DNA of 64,000 nt from the NCBI RefSeq assembly GCF_964204645.1, contig NW_027437456.1, positions 1-64,000 of the forward strand. Direction: 5' to 3'. The notes under the pieces were generated by a model, which was not told the origin of the DNA, ran no database searches, and saw only the letters and a list, made by a program, of their open reading frames with translations. The DNA comes from Tubulanus polymorphus (taxonomy: Eukaryota > Nemertea > Palaeonemertea > Tubulaniformes > Tubulanidae). Positions 22,233-33,459 of the stretch are shown here, piece after piece. The first letter of the stretch is position 1. Each line of letters starts with the position of its first letter. The position numbers were made by a program, and so were the translations under genes.

Positions 22233-24465
22233 CTAGTTTATTATATCTAGCAGCGCCATCTTTCTAGGATGCTGACGGGCAAATATATCAATCACTGCCT
22301 GAATGTCAATTTTCTGGGAACTATAGACTGAAAGGAGAGCTAAGCCATTCATGCGGCTTTGATTCATGGTGCTTCGCAAATAAGTTTTGAGACGTCTCAG
22401 AAGTGAGACAGAGCGTTCACACTCACATGATGTAACGGGCATAGTCCCCAGTAACACTAATGCTGCCCTGATATTGGGAAACAAGTCAGCATCTACAATG
22501 GGTAGGAGTTGTGTAAGATGTTTTGGAACTTCTTTCTTGCTTTCAGCTGTCTTTTTCCAGTAAGATTCCCAAAGATGCAGTTCAACATTCAAAGAACTAG
22601 GTGATGGCAGGTCATCAATGTACTCCATACAGAATTCTTTGAATGGCTTCGCCCATTCTTTCTTAGCTAAAACCGTTGCTGGCAACACGGAGAATGCAGA
22701 AAGAATAGTTTCCTGACCACTGAAAAAACGATCATTTATCTCGAAATACAAATGATCCAGTATTGGTATAGCAATAGCACGTTTGAAGTACTGTTCTACT
22801 GACTCAGCTGGGATGTTGCTTCGCTGAGTCTGACGACCACATGTTCGGGGTTTTTGAATGTCAACTTCAAGCAAACTGGCTAAAGCGGTAGCCTGTTGAA
22901 ACCATAATAGGTAGTAGGAGTCGAGATTTGATCGATATTTCTCGATAGTATCACGGACAGCTTTTAAGCACAAATATGCACGATTGGAATCCTGGTTCGC
23001 GTACTGCAACTTTACGGTCAGACTAGTAGTCACACTCAGACATTCACGTGTCAAGATATAAGCGGCAATGAACGGAAAATTGGTAATCGCATGGTAGAGC
23101 CCATTTGCTTTTACCACAGAATCTGGATTCCAATGCTTTTCTGCATTCATTCTTATCAAATCCAGGGTTTCAACGACAGCCACCACTATATCCGAAAACA
23201 CCTCCATTACATCTAGGCGTTGGACCCATCTAGTTTGACAAATGTACAACAGCTTTGAGCGCTTACTTTCAGGGCACAGTACCTTGATCTTTTCAGAGAG
23301 TGCACCTTGTCGTTTTGGGGAATTTGAAAAAAATCTCGACAATTCCCCCAAAGTGTCCATCATGTTTTTCACCTGTGCAACTGATGCAGTTTTCGTGACG
23401 CAGAGATTAAGACGATGAGATGCACAGTGTACATATTTCACTTTGGGATACTGTGTTTTAATGCGAGTTGACGCACCCTTACATACACCAGACATATTTC
23501 CAGCCCCGTCAAAACATTGTCCTCTACAATCTTTCGTGTCAAGGCCAAGGCCTTCAACTGTTTCTATCAATAGTCGGGCTATTTCTTCCCCTGATGTACC
23601 AGAATCACACCAAATAAACTGCAGGAAAGATTCGTGAACTTCACCATTCGAATCAACATATCTCAGAATGAGAGGCATCTGTTCTATGTTGCTGCAATCC
23701 GATGCCTCATCAGCTAAAATTGAGAAGTAACGGTTCATTTTTATGTCATCTATAATTGTTTTTTGAATCCATTCTTTCAAACAGTCAATCAGTTCATTCT
23801 GAATGGTTTTAGAACGATATGTACTTGTTTTTGAACATTTTTTAAAATGTTCCATCAGTGTTGCATCACCAGCATCGCATCGAAACTCCAATAACTTTTG
23901 AAAATTACCAGAATTACTTTCTAAATCCAGATGTTTCGAGTCATCACGGTGTCCACGCAATGGGATATTTTGATTCCCAAGAAATATGACAGTTTTCAAA
24001 ATGGATTTCAGAATTTTGCGATTTTCAGCAATTCGTTTTTGATTTGTTGTACTCGTTAAATTGTTGACTCCAAGGGTTTGGGATTCCATTACACTGGGAA
24101 ACATTTTCTCACAGCAAACTGCATCATGATGTACTTTAGAGTTATCCCTATGGGATGTAAATCTAGAACTTGCGCATGTCCAGTCAATAAAGGGAGTCGA
24201 AACTAAACGTTCTAACTTGGCATCGTTTTTTTCTAATGTGCGACCAAAGAAAACACATGGTCGACAGAAAGCACCTGATAGTTCCTCGGAATATGCCAAC
24301 CAATGGAATTGTTTGAGCCAATCAGCATTAAATGAGCGGTTTTTAAGCCATATATGTCCGTTTTGGGAAATTTATACTTTTCTGTCGGCACCCACAAGTT
24401 ACATAAAGCATTGTACTTTTCAGCATCTTTCATTGTCCTTGTTTTGCCAATTAACAATCCAATAT
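22233..24465 (-). CDS. hAT transposase, ZMYM1/DUF4371-like, main exon
   Basis: The exon starts after an acceptor (TTTTCAG at 24466-24472) and runs to a TAA at 22233, about 740 codons. In order: NIGLLIGK-type start, FPKTDIYG, a TTF-type zinc finger (FCRPCVFFGRT), a DUF4371-like RNase-H core with ILADEASD, CFDGAGNMSG and YVHCASHRLNL, and a C-terminal hAT dimerisation region with SCECERSVSLLRRLKTYLRS. These are the usual landmarks of this branch of hAT and of domesticated ZMYM1/THAP12-like genes. A one-base deletion in an A run near 24333 puts the first 44 codons out of frame with the rest; otherwise the frame is intact, so the copy is young or the shift is an assembly error. Confidence 0.85.
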
Positions 24466-24744
24466 CTGAAAACAAAACAACAGATAAAGTCAAATTCTGT
24501 ACATGCACACATTCAAACAAGCAAAACAGAACTTACAAATATTCCTGGAAAGCTCCATAACACGCAATATTTGGCAACCATTCATTGGCCTATAAAAGTT
24601 ATAACTTAATCCAGGGGCGGATTAAGGGGATACGCCGCAATCTTGCCAAATAATTTCTCCAAATGTTTCTTCAGAATAGATAATGGATCCCCCTGTTGAC
24701 ACATGCAGAGAATTAAATAAGAAAATTATCGCATACAAACGTAC

Positions 24745-25083
24745 TCATCATATTATTATTATTTGTGTCACGATTCTCATAGGCAGACATGATTTGATGA
24801 TGATCATTCGATGAAATCTGGGGTACCGGTACACTATCAGTTGGTACAATTACTGGAGTTTCAATCATCACTGCATTAGATGGTGGTGTAATTGATTCCC
24901 TGTCCATGATGTCAGAACTGGATGTCGTGGTTGTTTCGACGATATCATGTGGGTGGTCACCGGCTTCAGCACTCTCCGTGATGTCAGAACTGGATGTCGT
25001 GGTTGTTTCGACGATATCATGCGGATGGTCACCAGTGGCAGCATTAGAGTGATTAACTGGTTCCGCTGAACCACCATTGAAAA
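24745..25083 (-). CDS. hAT transposase N-terminal exon with internal repeat
   Basis: An upstream exon of the hAT gene. It lies between a TTCTAG acceptor (25084-25089) and a GTACGT donor (24739-24744), and its one-base overhang joins the main exon in frame at NIGLL. It encodes an acidic, serine/threonine-rich segment with two 24-residue direct repeats containing GDHPHDIVETTTTSSSDI (a 72-bp duplication). It would be a disordered tail. The initiator was not located. Confidence 0.5.
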
Positions 25084-25736
25084 CTAGAATACCGTAACTG
25101 CGGACATCGGCAACGGAAAACTGCGGACATCGGCATCGGAAGTTTTGATAACGACTCTCAGTTCATGCGGGTTGTAATGTGCCGGCCTGGGGTTACAGAT
25201 CGTTATCTCCAGTGCCCGACTCCCCCCCCCCCCCCCCCACACGAAAACTCATCGGAAAAGGTTCACTTCGAATCACGATTATAATCTATATGCTACTTTG
25301 CTATTGTAGATTTTTTACTATCACTTAAAAATAAAAAATGCGTTCCTTTAAGAGGGACGCTTGGGATTTTTTGACTGCCTTCCGGAAGGCATGGAAGGCA
25401 CCCTGGATCCGCCCCTGTATTACATTAAAGTTTGTTTCTTTTTCAAAAATCATTAATAGCATGCACTAAAGTTATTGTTCATATGATTCACGAGATATAA
25501 AAGTTACCCCTTCTTTGTTATGATGTTTGAAGGAAGAGTGCAGATGAGTGAAAATGTGTCTACGTTGAATAGTTGTAGTAACCCCTAGTTTGTCATGCAT
25601 GTAGCTTAGTAGGTAGATTTCCCCTAGTTCGCCTGCCGTACGTATTGTCCCTGCGCCCTTATACAATTATATAAATAGCCTACTGCCAGAACATCTTAAA
25701 CATTATTGAGATAAAACAACGAGACACACCAACAAA

Positions 25737-27863
25737 ATGAATTCTGCCAGCCTCAAAGCATGGAAATCCGTCGAAAAAGCGATAAAACGGTATACCGAAA
25801 TATCGAAAGAAGAGGCGGTAGCCGTAGTTATCTACAGGAACGTGAAAACTAAAGATCGAGGAGTTGCGATAACGGGGAGCAATGTTTTAAAAGAGTCGTT
25901 GAAAACACGGATATTGGATATTTGTGATGGAGTTACACCTGACGAGCAACCAGGAATAGTTGAAAGTGAAAACTTGATCACTTCGAATCAGTTTCCAAAT
26001 ATAACTGAGGTATACGGCAGAAGTTTAAATTCTCTGCCTAGTGATGACGCCAGAGTCCTGCTCACTAAATAAGTTTATTTGAGCAAAGTTTTAAGTGGAA
26101 TGAGTTCTACCAGCCCACACTGGGGAGATGAATCATGTCGTGTTCAGTGGTGGCCTGAAAACCTACCGTGGAGGAATCCCCGATGTGATATTCGTCCCGT
26201 CGAGGCGCGCTCGGAACCTTACGCAGATGTTGTAAGGAGAATTTTTCAGATCGGCCTATGTTTTTCATAAGTGTGAAAACTTGACAGGTACGCAAAAATA
26301 AATTTAATTCTAACCACTAATAAAATTGTTCTAAAGCAAAAATCAAGCAATTAAGAGTATAATGCAACCGCAAAAATGTCCTTTAAGGTAGAAAAAATGG
26401 CCTTGTCTATCATTTCATCACTAATACAGTAAATTTACCATAAAAAATACCAAAGAACAAACTTGGGAATTGTGTTAATAAATTGCACACTAACCATCGA
26501 AGAGAATTCATTAGGTGACCATGAGCGGGCCTAGAATTTTGGGCATTAACTAATTTTGCCTTTTGAAAACATGTGAACTCAAGCATGATACGTCAAATTT
26601 AAGGTTTTAAATGAATAATACAAATAATTAAATCAAAGTAGAGCCATTATTTGTTATCAAATTTTACAGATTTTCCGGAAATGTGAGCTACTGGTTTGAG
26701 ATAATAAAAACATATGGGTTGCGTCTATTCTTTTTTGAGAGAATTTATCTTTGTTGTTATAAAGATAAATCCTCTCAAACAGTATTATTTTATTTTCAGG
26801 AGACCCTGTACATGGTACTGAAGAAGTAGTCAATCAACCTGCAGCAACCACCTATATTACTGAATCAGGTAGTCTAAAATGAAAAATGAATTCAAGTTAA
26901 TACCCTTAATAATTGAACTAAATTGATTAGCCATCAGAAATATTGTTAACCTGTTACAAATTGTAGTGTTGTTCACTTGTAAATTGTGAACACCAGCCCA
27001 TTATACCTTAAATGTCAGTTTTCATGCATCAACACTTTTTATATCCAGTTTCTAGCATCGGTGAACTCGAGCAGCCAAACATTTAATATTTCTTAATCAA
27101 ATTGTTCATTAATTTGTGATTGCTTCGTTTCTTATATTGTAGAAGCTTTAGGTTCATCTCTACCAGCATTTGTCCGAGTCAGTGATCATGAATGCTATCG
27201 AGAATGGAGGAATTTCAGATGTCATTGCATTCAACATCACTGGATACCCTGGTATGTACATGTTTAACAATTATTTCATTTATTCATTAGGCCACACCAG
27301 AAGAAAACCGTTTCTCAGCCCGACCAACCCGATATTTAGTCGTTTCAAATAATCATTTCAAATTTGTTTTCTATAGAAAAAAATCCCTACCTACCTACCT
27401 ACCAATTTCTGTGATTGCCCCGCCTGAGAAAAGTTTTTTTCTTATGTGGCCTTACATGTAGCCTCATCCAATATCATTGACTGCATGAAAAAGGGCCAAA
27501 TAATAACATTATTCCTTTTCCGTCCACATGATGAAGTTTTTTTACCTCTTCCTCTGGAAGATTTGATTTTTGTGGGCAGACAATCTAATTAATGAAAAAG
27601 CCTCATTGTTATGATTATGCATGTACTTTAATTGTGAATGTCATACCATATCAATTTCAGATTTAGATGTCTCGGCACTCCACTCTACTGAAATGTCAGA
27701 AGAAACGGGCAATAAGACGTATGTCTTGGAAGAGAAGATGGAGAGGACCAAAAGGAAGAGGAAATTGACAGAAAAAAAAGCAGGATTACAGCCAGAAGAA
27801 AAAACGAATTCACTAAACCAAATTATTATCATTAACCATATTATTATTAATCATTTATTTTAA
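25737..27863 (+). CDS. NRF1-like DNA-binding-domain gene, multi-exon, mutated
   Basis: It starts at an ATG in strong context (ACAAAATGA). Exon 1 is 25737-26287. Its first 111 codons are unrecognised; after an in-frame TAA at 26070-26072 the same frame reads PHWGDESCRVQWWPENLPW and RNPRCDIRPVEA. The spacing of WG.ESC...WWPE..PW.N.R.D.R matches the core of animal NRF1 (nuclear respiratory factor 1), which binds GCGCATGCGC palindromes. A one-base shift near 26250 leads to HKCENLTG and a GTACGC donor. Further exons: 26800-26868 (joins in frame), about 27143-27251 (frame unresolved), 27661-27863 (ends after a KRKRKLTEKK nuclear-signal-like patch). Two lesions make this copy a probable pseudogene. 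Confidence 0.65.
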
Positions 27864-27927
27864 TAAAATTCAATTTATAGATTCAGATATCAAATTTATT
27901 ATACTTTCGTTCTTTTATCTCGGTTTT

Positions 27928-28640
27928 TTATTGCGAGGAACAAAGAAAGTGACGCATAAAGGTCTCAGGCTTCATATATGCTAACTGTGATTCTAACTGT
28001 TCGTTGACTTGGCTGTTGATATTTGTGACATCCACATTCGCTTTGTACAAGTCGAGAGAATATCCATCGCACCTGTAATTATAGTAGATTCAACATATCA
28101 AAAATGTTTCAATACAGTATGAACTCTTTACAATGATACTGCTTTAACCACAAAGGATTGATACTCCCAAACTAAAATGAAAAGACGTATTCAATTTATT
28201 TAGACTCCACTCTGGAATTGTGGGGGACCAAAAATGTGTGTTTATATGAGGATACTATAAATGGCGGAAAAGTGACACCAACTTTATATATCTGTACGAA
28301 TCAGGCGCAGTAACATAATATTTACCCTGTGTGATTTTTCCAGTGTAAGCGGTCATCACAGAACATTGTATTTCTGAAGAATTCTGGTTCTCTACAAAAT
28401 AATCAAAACAAGAAAGATGATTCACTCGATTTTTCATATCTATGAATAAGTTTCTTACGGACAATTTGTCAACTGAAGTGAAAACACTTACCTATTTAAA
28501 CAGTACTGATGTAGTTTACAAGCATTGTCGTACACGATAAGGTTAGGAGGTTTCGAAAACCTTGTCTTGAAGATGCTGAATGGGTGCTTCGGCGATTCGT
28601 GGCACCCACGGACATTTTCGAACCAATTGTTTGCTCGACT
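27928..28640 (-). pseudogene. KDZ-family transposase, C-terminal exons only
   Basis: Three minus-strand exons: about 28640-28492, 28391-28326 and 28072-27928, with donors GTAAGT and GTAAAT and acceptors TTTTGTAG and ATTACAG; all junctions keep the frame. They read CHESPKHPFSIFKTRFSKPP then IVYDNACKLHQYCLNR, EPEFFRNTMFCDDRLHWKNH, GCDGYSLDLYKANVD, NSQVNEQLESQL and a stop. These are the characteristic C-terminal motifs of Kyakuja-Dileera-Zisupton (KDZ) transposases (aspartate in IVYDN, the HW/DR.H segment, the CS.GYSLD region). The N-terminal zinc clusters and first catalytic residues are gone. The first exon runs into the palindromic terminal array. Confidence 0.8.
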
Positions 28641-28671
28641 GACAGGGTCAGAACGAACGAACTACTGATAT

Positions 28672-28849
28672 ATTGGCCGAGTGTGACTGCAGAATTTAAT
28701 AAGTCACTCGGCCGAGTAGATTGGCGAATTCTATCGTTTACTCGGCCGAGTAAAGAACTTAAGTTTTACTGAGCTCGGCCGAGTGGATCGTCGAATTCGA
28801 ACAATCACTCGGCCGAGTAAACAACTTTCTGACATAATGCTCGGTCGAG
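28672..28849. repeat. Phased palindrome array, right end (inverted copy)
   Basis: Six palindromes CTCGGCCGAG or variants start at 28672, 28707, 28741, 28774, 28808 and 28840; spacings are 32-35 bp. It is the inverted counterpart of 20336-20545; the text continues as AAATGCCCGGGTAACTTGTC, the reverse of the left end. Confidence 0.85.
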
Positions 28850-28905
28850 CAAATGCCCGGGTAACTTGTCAATTGGGACCGTATTTTATAGCTCAAATAT
28901 TTTCA

Positions 28906-29729
28906 GACTTTTTCAATATGGGCCGTTTTCATCCCTGAGATGACGGGTTTTCTGCAAAGCCATTGAGAATGATGGGAATTGAAATAAAAAATGAAATGAA
29001 ATGAGTAGTAAATTGAAATACCGATACATAGAATAAAATGCATTGACAGATTCGAACCTAATATGCCACCACTGTGTAAACGTCAAATATGATTCAGCTT
29101 TGAAACCGAACATACGCGGACGTATAATCAACAAATATGAATTTATTTGACCAGGCATTTATTTTGGCATTCAAACATCATGATACTGTATCATCACCAT
29201 GCTTAAAAATGGATCCGTCCTATTAAGAACTCATCTTAAGCACCTGCTGAGTCGATCGATTGAGTGAATTTACAGATAAGGACGTATTATGATTTTGAAT
29301 AGATTTAAGAAGTTAATCTATTTATTGAAATATTTGAATAAATACATATGGTGTAGTGTAGATTCAATCAATAATTTATGAATTGATTTGGTCTGGGTTT
29401 CCCGCTGATGTTGATTTCGGCTTTTATGGATTGCAAATTCTATAGTGATAAACAATTTATACCTGCAACATGTGTGTAAATCAAACCTATTCCACTAGTT
29501 GCGCGTGTTTCCTTATAAACAGGTGAGTCACTCATGATCTGAGTAATTATGAAAATAATGTTCATTTAGTTATAGAAATTCATTGCCTTTTTGAAAATTC
29601 TATAATATTTGTTCCGTCCTAATTTTTATGACTGTATGAACCAATGATATGCTTTGTAAATATTATGTAATAAAATAAATTTGAATTTGAGTTAAATTTG
29701 AATATGAGAATCCAGCATAACTTGTGTTT
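28906..29729. other. No gene seen
   Basis: AT-rich; no coding frame or repeat of note. Confidence 0.4.
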
Positions 29730-29960
29730 TTAGGGTTTTCTGTTTCTTCACAGAAAACCCTATCGAAATTCGCGTGATTATTATTAGGGTTTTCTGACTT
29801 TCGTCGAAAACCCTCTTGTAATTCTGTTGATTATTATTATTAGGGTTTTCTGTTACATCACAGAAAACCCTATTGAGATTCGCGTGTTTCTTATTATTAG
29901 GGTTTTCTGTTATTTCACAGAAAACCCGATTGATATCCGCGTGATTATTATTATTATTAT
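29730..29960. repeat. Four tandem hairpins AGGGTTTTCTG...CAGAAAACCCT
   Basis: Four units of about 55-65 bp, each an inverted repeat of AGGGTTTTCTG around a short loop, followed by ATTCGCGTGATTATTATT. The second hairpin has compensating changes (GACTTTCGTCGAAAACCC). A single unit heads the related element at 60680. The stems could form in RNA or DNA. Confidence 0.85.
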
Positions 29961-30702
29961 TTTCTTCCACACTATTTTTACCAAAAGAACATAGGCTTTG
30001 TTACCTTACCGCTGTTTCATATACAATCCATATAATATCGTTCAGCTCACTGAGATCTACAAATAGCCCGCGTGTTTTTTCACGAATCATCGTTACGAAA
30101 GCGCTGTCGGGCCGTAAACATCGAAAATTTAGCCCCATTCAATGGGGCGACATGTTTTTCGAGTCGTCATCCCGAAATCAACCCGCAGGCCGACTGTCAC
30201 TTCGATTATCAATTCAAGTATAAATGAACTCATTTATTGCCGCAGACTTCACATTCAGTCGCGGTCTTCAAACAGTGATTTTAACAATAGCCCATTTTCC
30301 TCATCAAATCATATTACCGATATACAGGAAATTTACTACTTTAGATTTTAAAAGCACTGTCGAGCCGTTAACATCGACGAATCGACGTGTGGCACTACAT
30401 CGTCGTTCCGGGGATCAGCTGCGAGTTTCACCTCATCATGAGAATCAAATCGAGTACAAATTAATTTATTACTACCAGTGATTTGGCTGCGGGCGTCAAG
30501 CAGTTAGTTTAGCAATACCTATTTTTCTATATCAAATTAACCGTGTAGCCTATTCAATAAGATAAATCATAAGTGTACCGGGGAGTCGTAGGCCTAAACG
30601 AAATACGCCGAAGAGATATAGCGGAGAAAAGCTGTTATGTCGACGAGGTATCAAAATAAAAGAATATATTACTTTATTCGGCCGCGGGCTTCAACCTCTA
30701 AT
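29961..30702. repeat. Dispersed repeat family with hairpin head, copy 1
   Basis: Text from CACACTATTTTTACCAAAAG to TTCGGCCGCGGGCTTCAACC. Other copies: 31080-32250 (head missing), 34322-34535 (head only) and 60675-61900 (most complete). The part 30326-30702 is almost identical to 31357-31741, about 1.03 kb downstream, showing a recent local duplication. No protein is recognised; the family is probably a non-autonomous element. Confidence 0.75.
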
Positions 30703-30845
30703 TCAATATTTTGGTTTTATCGCCCGCGACAATTCATTATTTTGGTTTTATCGCCCGCGACAATTTTTTTTTCTTTTTGTCGCGGTTTTATCGCCTGCGA
30801 CACTTCAATATTTTGGTTTTATCGCCTGCGACAATTCATTATTTT
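30690..30845. repeat. 31-bp minisatellite, short array
   Basis: About five units of TTTTGGTTTTATCGCCCGCG followed by ACAATTCATTA, interrupted by a variant TTTTTCTTTTTGTCGCGG. The same unit forms the long array at 32330-33235. Confidence 0.9.
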
Positions 30846-31075
30846 GGTATTTGGAAATTTACTCGGTCTGGTATATGTTGGATTACTGTGTATGCCATTT
30901 GTCAGGACAATAAACAGAAGACAACTTAGGATACTACCTTGCGTGACTCCACTAGTTTGACAGACTTATTCCAAGATGAGGCGTTCCGTTGATTTTAGCT
31001 ACAAGTTTTCGTTCAGAGATAACTGCTGAGCCATTTGGGCGACCTATCATTGATACTGTTTCCTAATAGCCTTGC
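30846..31075 (-). pseudogene. LINE reverse-transcriptase fragment
   Basis: Nearly identical to 33975-34205. The minus strand encodes SGVTQGSIL near 30925-30955 followed by a LLF-like context. Truncated at both sides and set between minisatellite and repeat DNA. Inactive. Confidence 0.65.
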
Positions 31076-31079
31076 CACT

Positions 31080-32250
31080 GTTGTCGATACAATTCGTCTG
31101 ATATCATTCAGCTCACTTCGATCTACAAATACCCCGTGCGTATTTTGAAGAATCATCGTTACAAAAGCACTGTCGGGCCCCATTCAACGAGCCGACATGT
31201 TTTTCTAAGTCCTCTTTCCGAAATCTACCGCACGTTTCTTGTCACATCAATTATCAATTCAAGCATAAATTAACAAATTTATTACCCAAATATTGCACAT
31301 TCTGTCGCGGTTTTTAAAAACTGATTTTAACAATAGCCCATTTTCCTCATCAAATCGTATTACCGATATACAGGAAATTTACTACTTTAGATTTTAAAAG
31401 CACTGTCGAGCCGTTAACATCGACGAATCGACGTGTGGCACTACATCGTCGTTCCGGGGATCAGCTGCGAGTTTCACCTCATCATGAGAATCAAATCGAG
31501 TACAAATTAATTTATTACTACCAGTGATTTGGCTGCGGGCGTCAAGCAGTTAGTTTAGCAATACCTATTTTTCTATATCAAATTAACCGTGTAGCCTATT
31601 CAATAAGATAAATCATAAGTGTACCGGGGAGTCGTAGGCCTAAACGAAATACGCCGAAGAGATATAGCGGAGAAAAGCTGTTAGACGAGGTATCAAAATA
31701 AAAGAATATATTACTTTATTCGGCCGCGGGCTTCAACCTCTATATCAATACCATCAATACTCTATATTTCCTACAGTACATACCGATCATTGTCAAATGC
31801 ACAAGGTATTTACTAAATACAAGTATATAACACACTCCTATCCGTATGCTGGACTCACACTTGACATTCGGAGTAAGCGTTCGCTGTGGGGGAAAGGGAT
31901 CGTTCGCTGTGTCGCTTGAAGTGTTTATCGAGTTTGACGCGGCTTTAGGCCTACCGGTACTGAGCTTTACTGTATCAAACAAACACTACAATTGTTGCGT
32001 TTATTAACGGACTCATTGGATTGAACTTCAAAACAAAATTTACGATATTTAGGTGGGTTGTTAAATTCAATAGGCCTACGACCAATCTGTCCGGATGTTA
32101 GGCCTACGCATATACATAGGCCTACATAGGCTAGTAGCCTCTACTAGGTTAAGCGTTCGCTGTGGGGGAAAGGAGATCGTTCGCTGTGTCGCTTGAAGTG
32201 TTTATCGAGTTTTACGCGACCTTAAGGCTTTAGTATGGTGGCTGATAAGG
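31080..32250. repeat. Dispersed repeat family, copy 2
   Basis: Matches 60790-61900, including GCTTCAACCTCTATATCAAT, GACATTCGGAGTAAGCGTTC and TAGGCCTACGCATATACATA. Its end (AAGCGTTCGCTGTGGGGGAA) is duplicated at 31878 and 32150. Non-coding. Confidence 0.75.
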
Positions 32251-32329
32251 GCCATGCGTAAAAAAACACGTATATGCAAATGAGGGCGACATGATGACAA
32301 AACGACAAAACTAAAATAACGCGACAAAA

Positions 32330-33235
32330 CAATAATTTTGGTTTTGTCGCCCGCGACAATTCATTATTTTGGTTTCATCGCCCGCGACAATTCATTATTT
32401 TGGTTTTATCGCCAGCGACAATTCATTATTTTGGTTTTATCGCCCGCAACAATTCATTAGTTTGGTTTTATCGCCCGCGACAATTCATTATTTTGGTTTT
32501 GTCGCACGCGACAATTCTTGATTTTGGTTTTATCGCCCGCGACATTTTGGTTTTATCACCAACGACAATTCATTATTTTGGTTTTATCGCCCGCGACAAT
32601 TCATTATTTTGGTTTTATCGCCCGCGACAATTCATTAGTTTGGTTTTGTCGCCCACGACAATTCAATATTTTGGTTTTGTCCCACGCGACAATTCAATAT
32701 TTTGGTTTTATCGCCCGCGACAATTCATTTTTTTGGTTTTGTCGCCCGCGACAATTCAATATTTTGGTTTTATCGCCGCAACAATTCATTATTTTGGTTT
32801 TATCGCCCGCGACAATTTTCTTTCTTTTTGTCGCGGTTTTATCGCCTGCGACACTTCAATATTTTGGTTTTATCGCCTGCAACAATTCATTATTTTGGTT
32901 TTATCGCCCGCGACAATTTTTATTTTGTCGGGGTTTGATCGCACGCGACAATTCATTATTTTGGTTTTATCGCCCGCAACAATTCATTATTTTGGTTTTG
33001 TCGCCCGCGACAATTCAAGATTTTGGTTTTTCTGCCGCGACAATTCATTTTTTGGATTTGTCGCCCGCGACAATACAATATTTTGGTTTTATCGCCAGCG
33101 ACAATTCATTATTTTGGTTTTATCGCCCGCGACAATTCATTATTTTGGTTTTATCGCCCGCGACAATTTTTTTTCTTTTTGTTGCGGTTTTAGCGCCTGC
33201 GACACTTCAATATTTTGGTTTTATCACTGGCGTCC
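32330..33235. repeat. 31-bp minisatellite, about 28 units
   Basis: Tandem units TTTTGGTTTTATCGCCCGCG plus ACAATTCATTA, exact period 31 bp in most units. Because 31 is not a multiple of three, the array cycles through all three frames, and no frame of the consensus has a stop. This creates two overlapping plus-strand frames of more than 300 codons that repeat the same 31-residue block (IHYFGFIARDNS, FWFYRPRQF, IILVLSPAT). These are by-products of the repeat; there is no start context, splice signal or domain. Confidence 0.92.
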
Positions 33236-33237
33236 TC

Positions 33238-33412
33238 ATCTTTCAGCAACGCCAGTCACATGGATTCGTACGTGTTCTACTTTCTGCGACGCGACCAACC
33301 GACGCGCTCTTGCCACTGGCAGAAACTAGTCGCACACAATCGTATTGCAAGCGACTTGCATCGAAACTTGCGATGCAACGCGAGGATCGCATCGTGTCAC
33401 AAGAACAACCTA
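33238..33412. repeat. Dispersed repeat with GCGAC motifs, partner at 62260-62450
   Basis: Shares CAGCAACGCCAGTCACA, TGTTCTACTTTCTGCG and ACTTGCATCGAAACTTGCGA with 62265-62450. Rich in GCGAC/GTCGC. A non-autonomous DNA element is likely. Confidence 0.65.
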
Positions 33413-33459
33413 CGTCTGGCTTTAAGTTACTGTGGAGCACCAGAAATATCTTTTTTTTC

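Larger units (their letters stand above)
21105..25417. mobile_element. hAT-superfamily transposon, 4.3 kb
   Basis: Both ends are CAGGGGCGGATCCAGGG in inverted orientation (21105-21121 and 25401-25417), followed by GACTGCCTTC-type subterminal sequence. It carries a hAT transposase on the minus strand. The 8-bp flanks differ (AATCGTTG and TATTACAT), so no target duplication is visible. A lone right end of the same family lies at 53838-53883, and a related end (CCAGGGGCGGATTAAGG) sits at 24612 in the transposase intron. Confidence 0.8.
20281..28905. mobile_element. KDZ-type element carrying an NRF1-like gene, with a hAT nested inside
   Basis: The ends share an inverted, diverged sequence: left TTGACAAGTTACTCGGGCA then the palindromic array; right, read in reverse, TTGACAAGTTACCCGGGCA then the same array; GAAAATATT lies outside each. 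Inside are C-terminal KDZ transposase exons (27928-28640, minus) and an NRF1-like gene (25737-27863, plus). The hAT element at 21105-25417 is a later insertion, so the KDZ element itself was about 4.3 kb. GGGATGAAAA at 19959 and TTTTCATCCC at 28929 may be the true outer tips; no clear target duplication was found. Most of the transposase is missing, so this copy is non-autonomous. Confidence 0.6.

Noticed and set aside
29692-29970. 92-codon minus-strand frame with NRVFC..TENP repeats
   Set aside because: It is the translation of the AGGGTTTTCTG hairpins.
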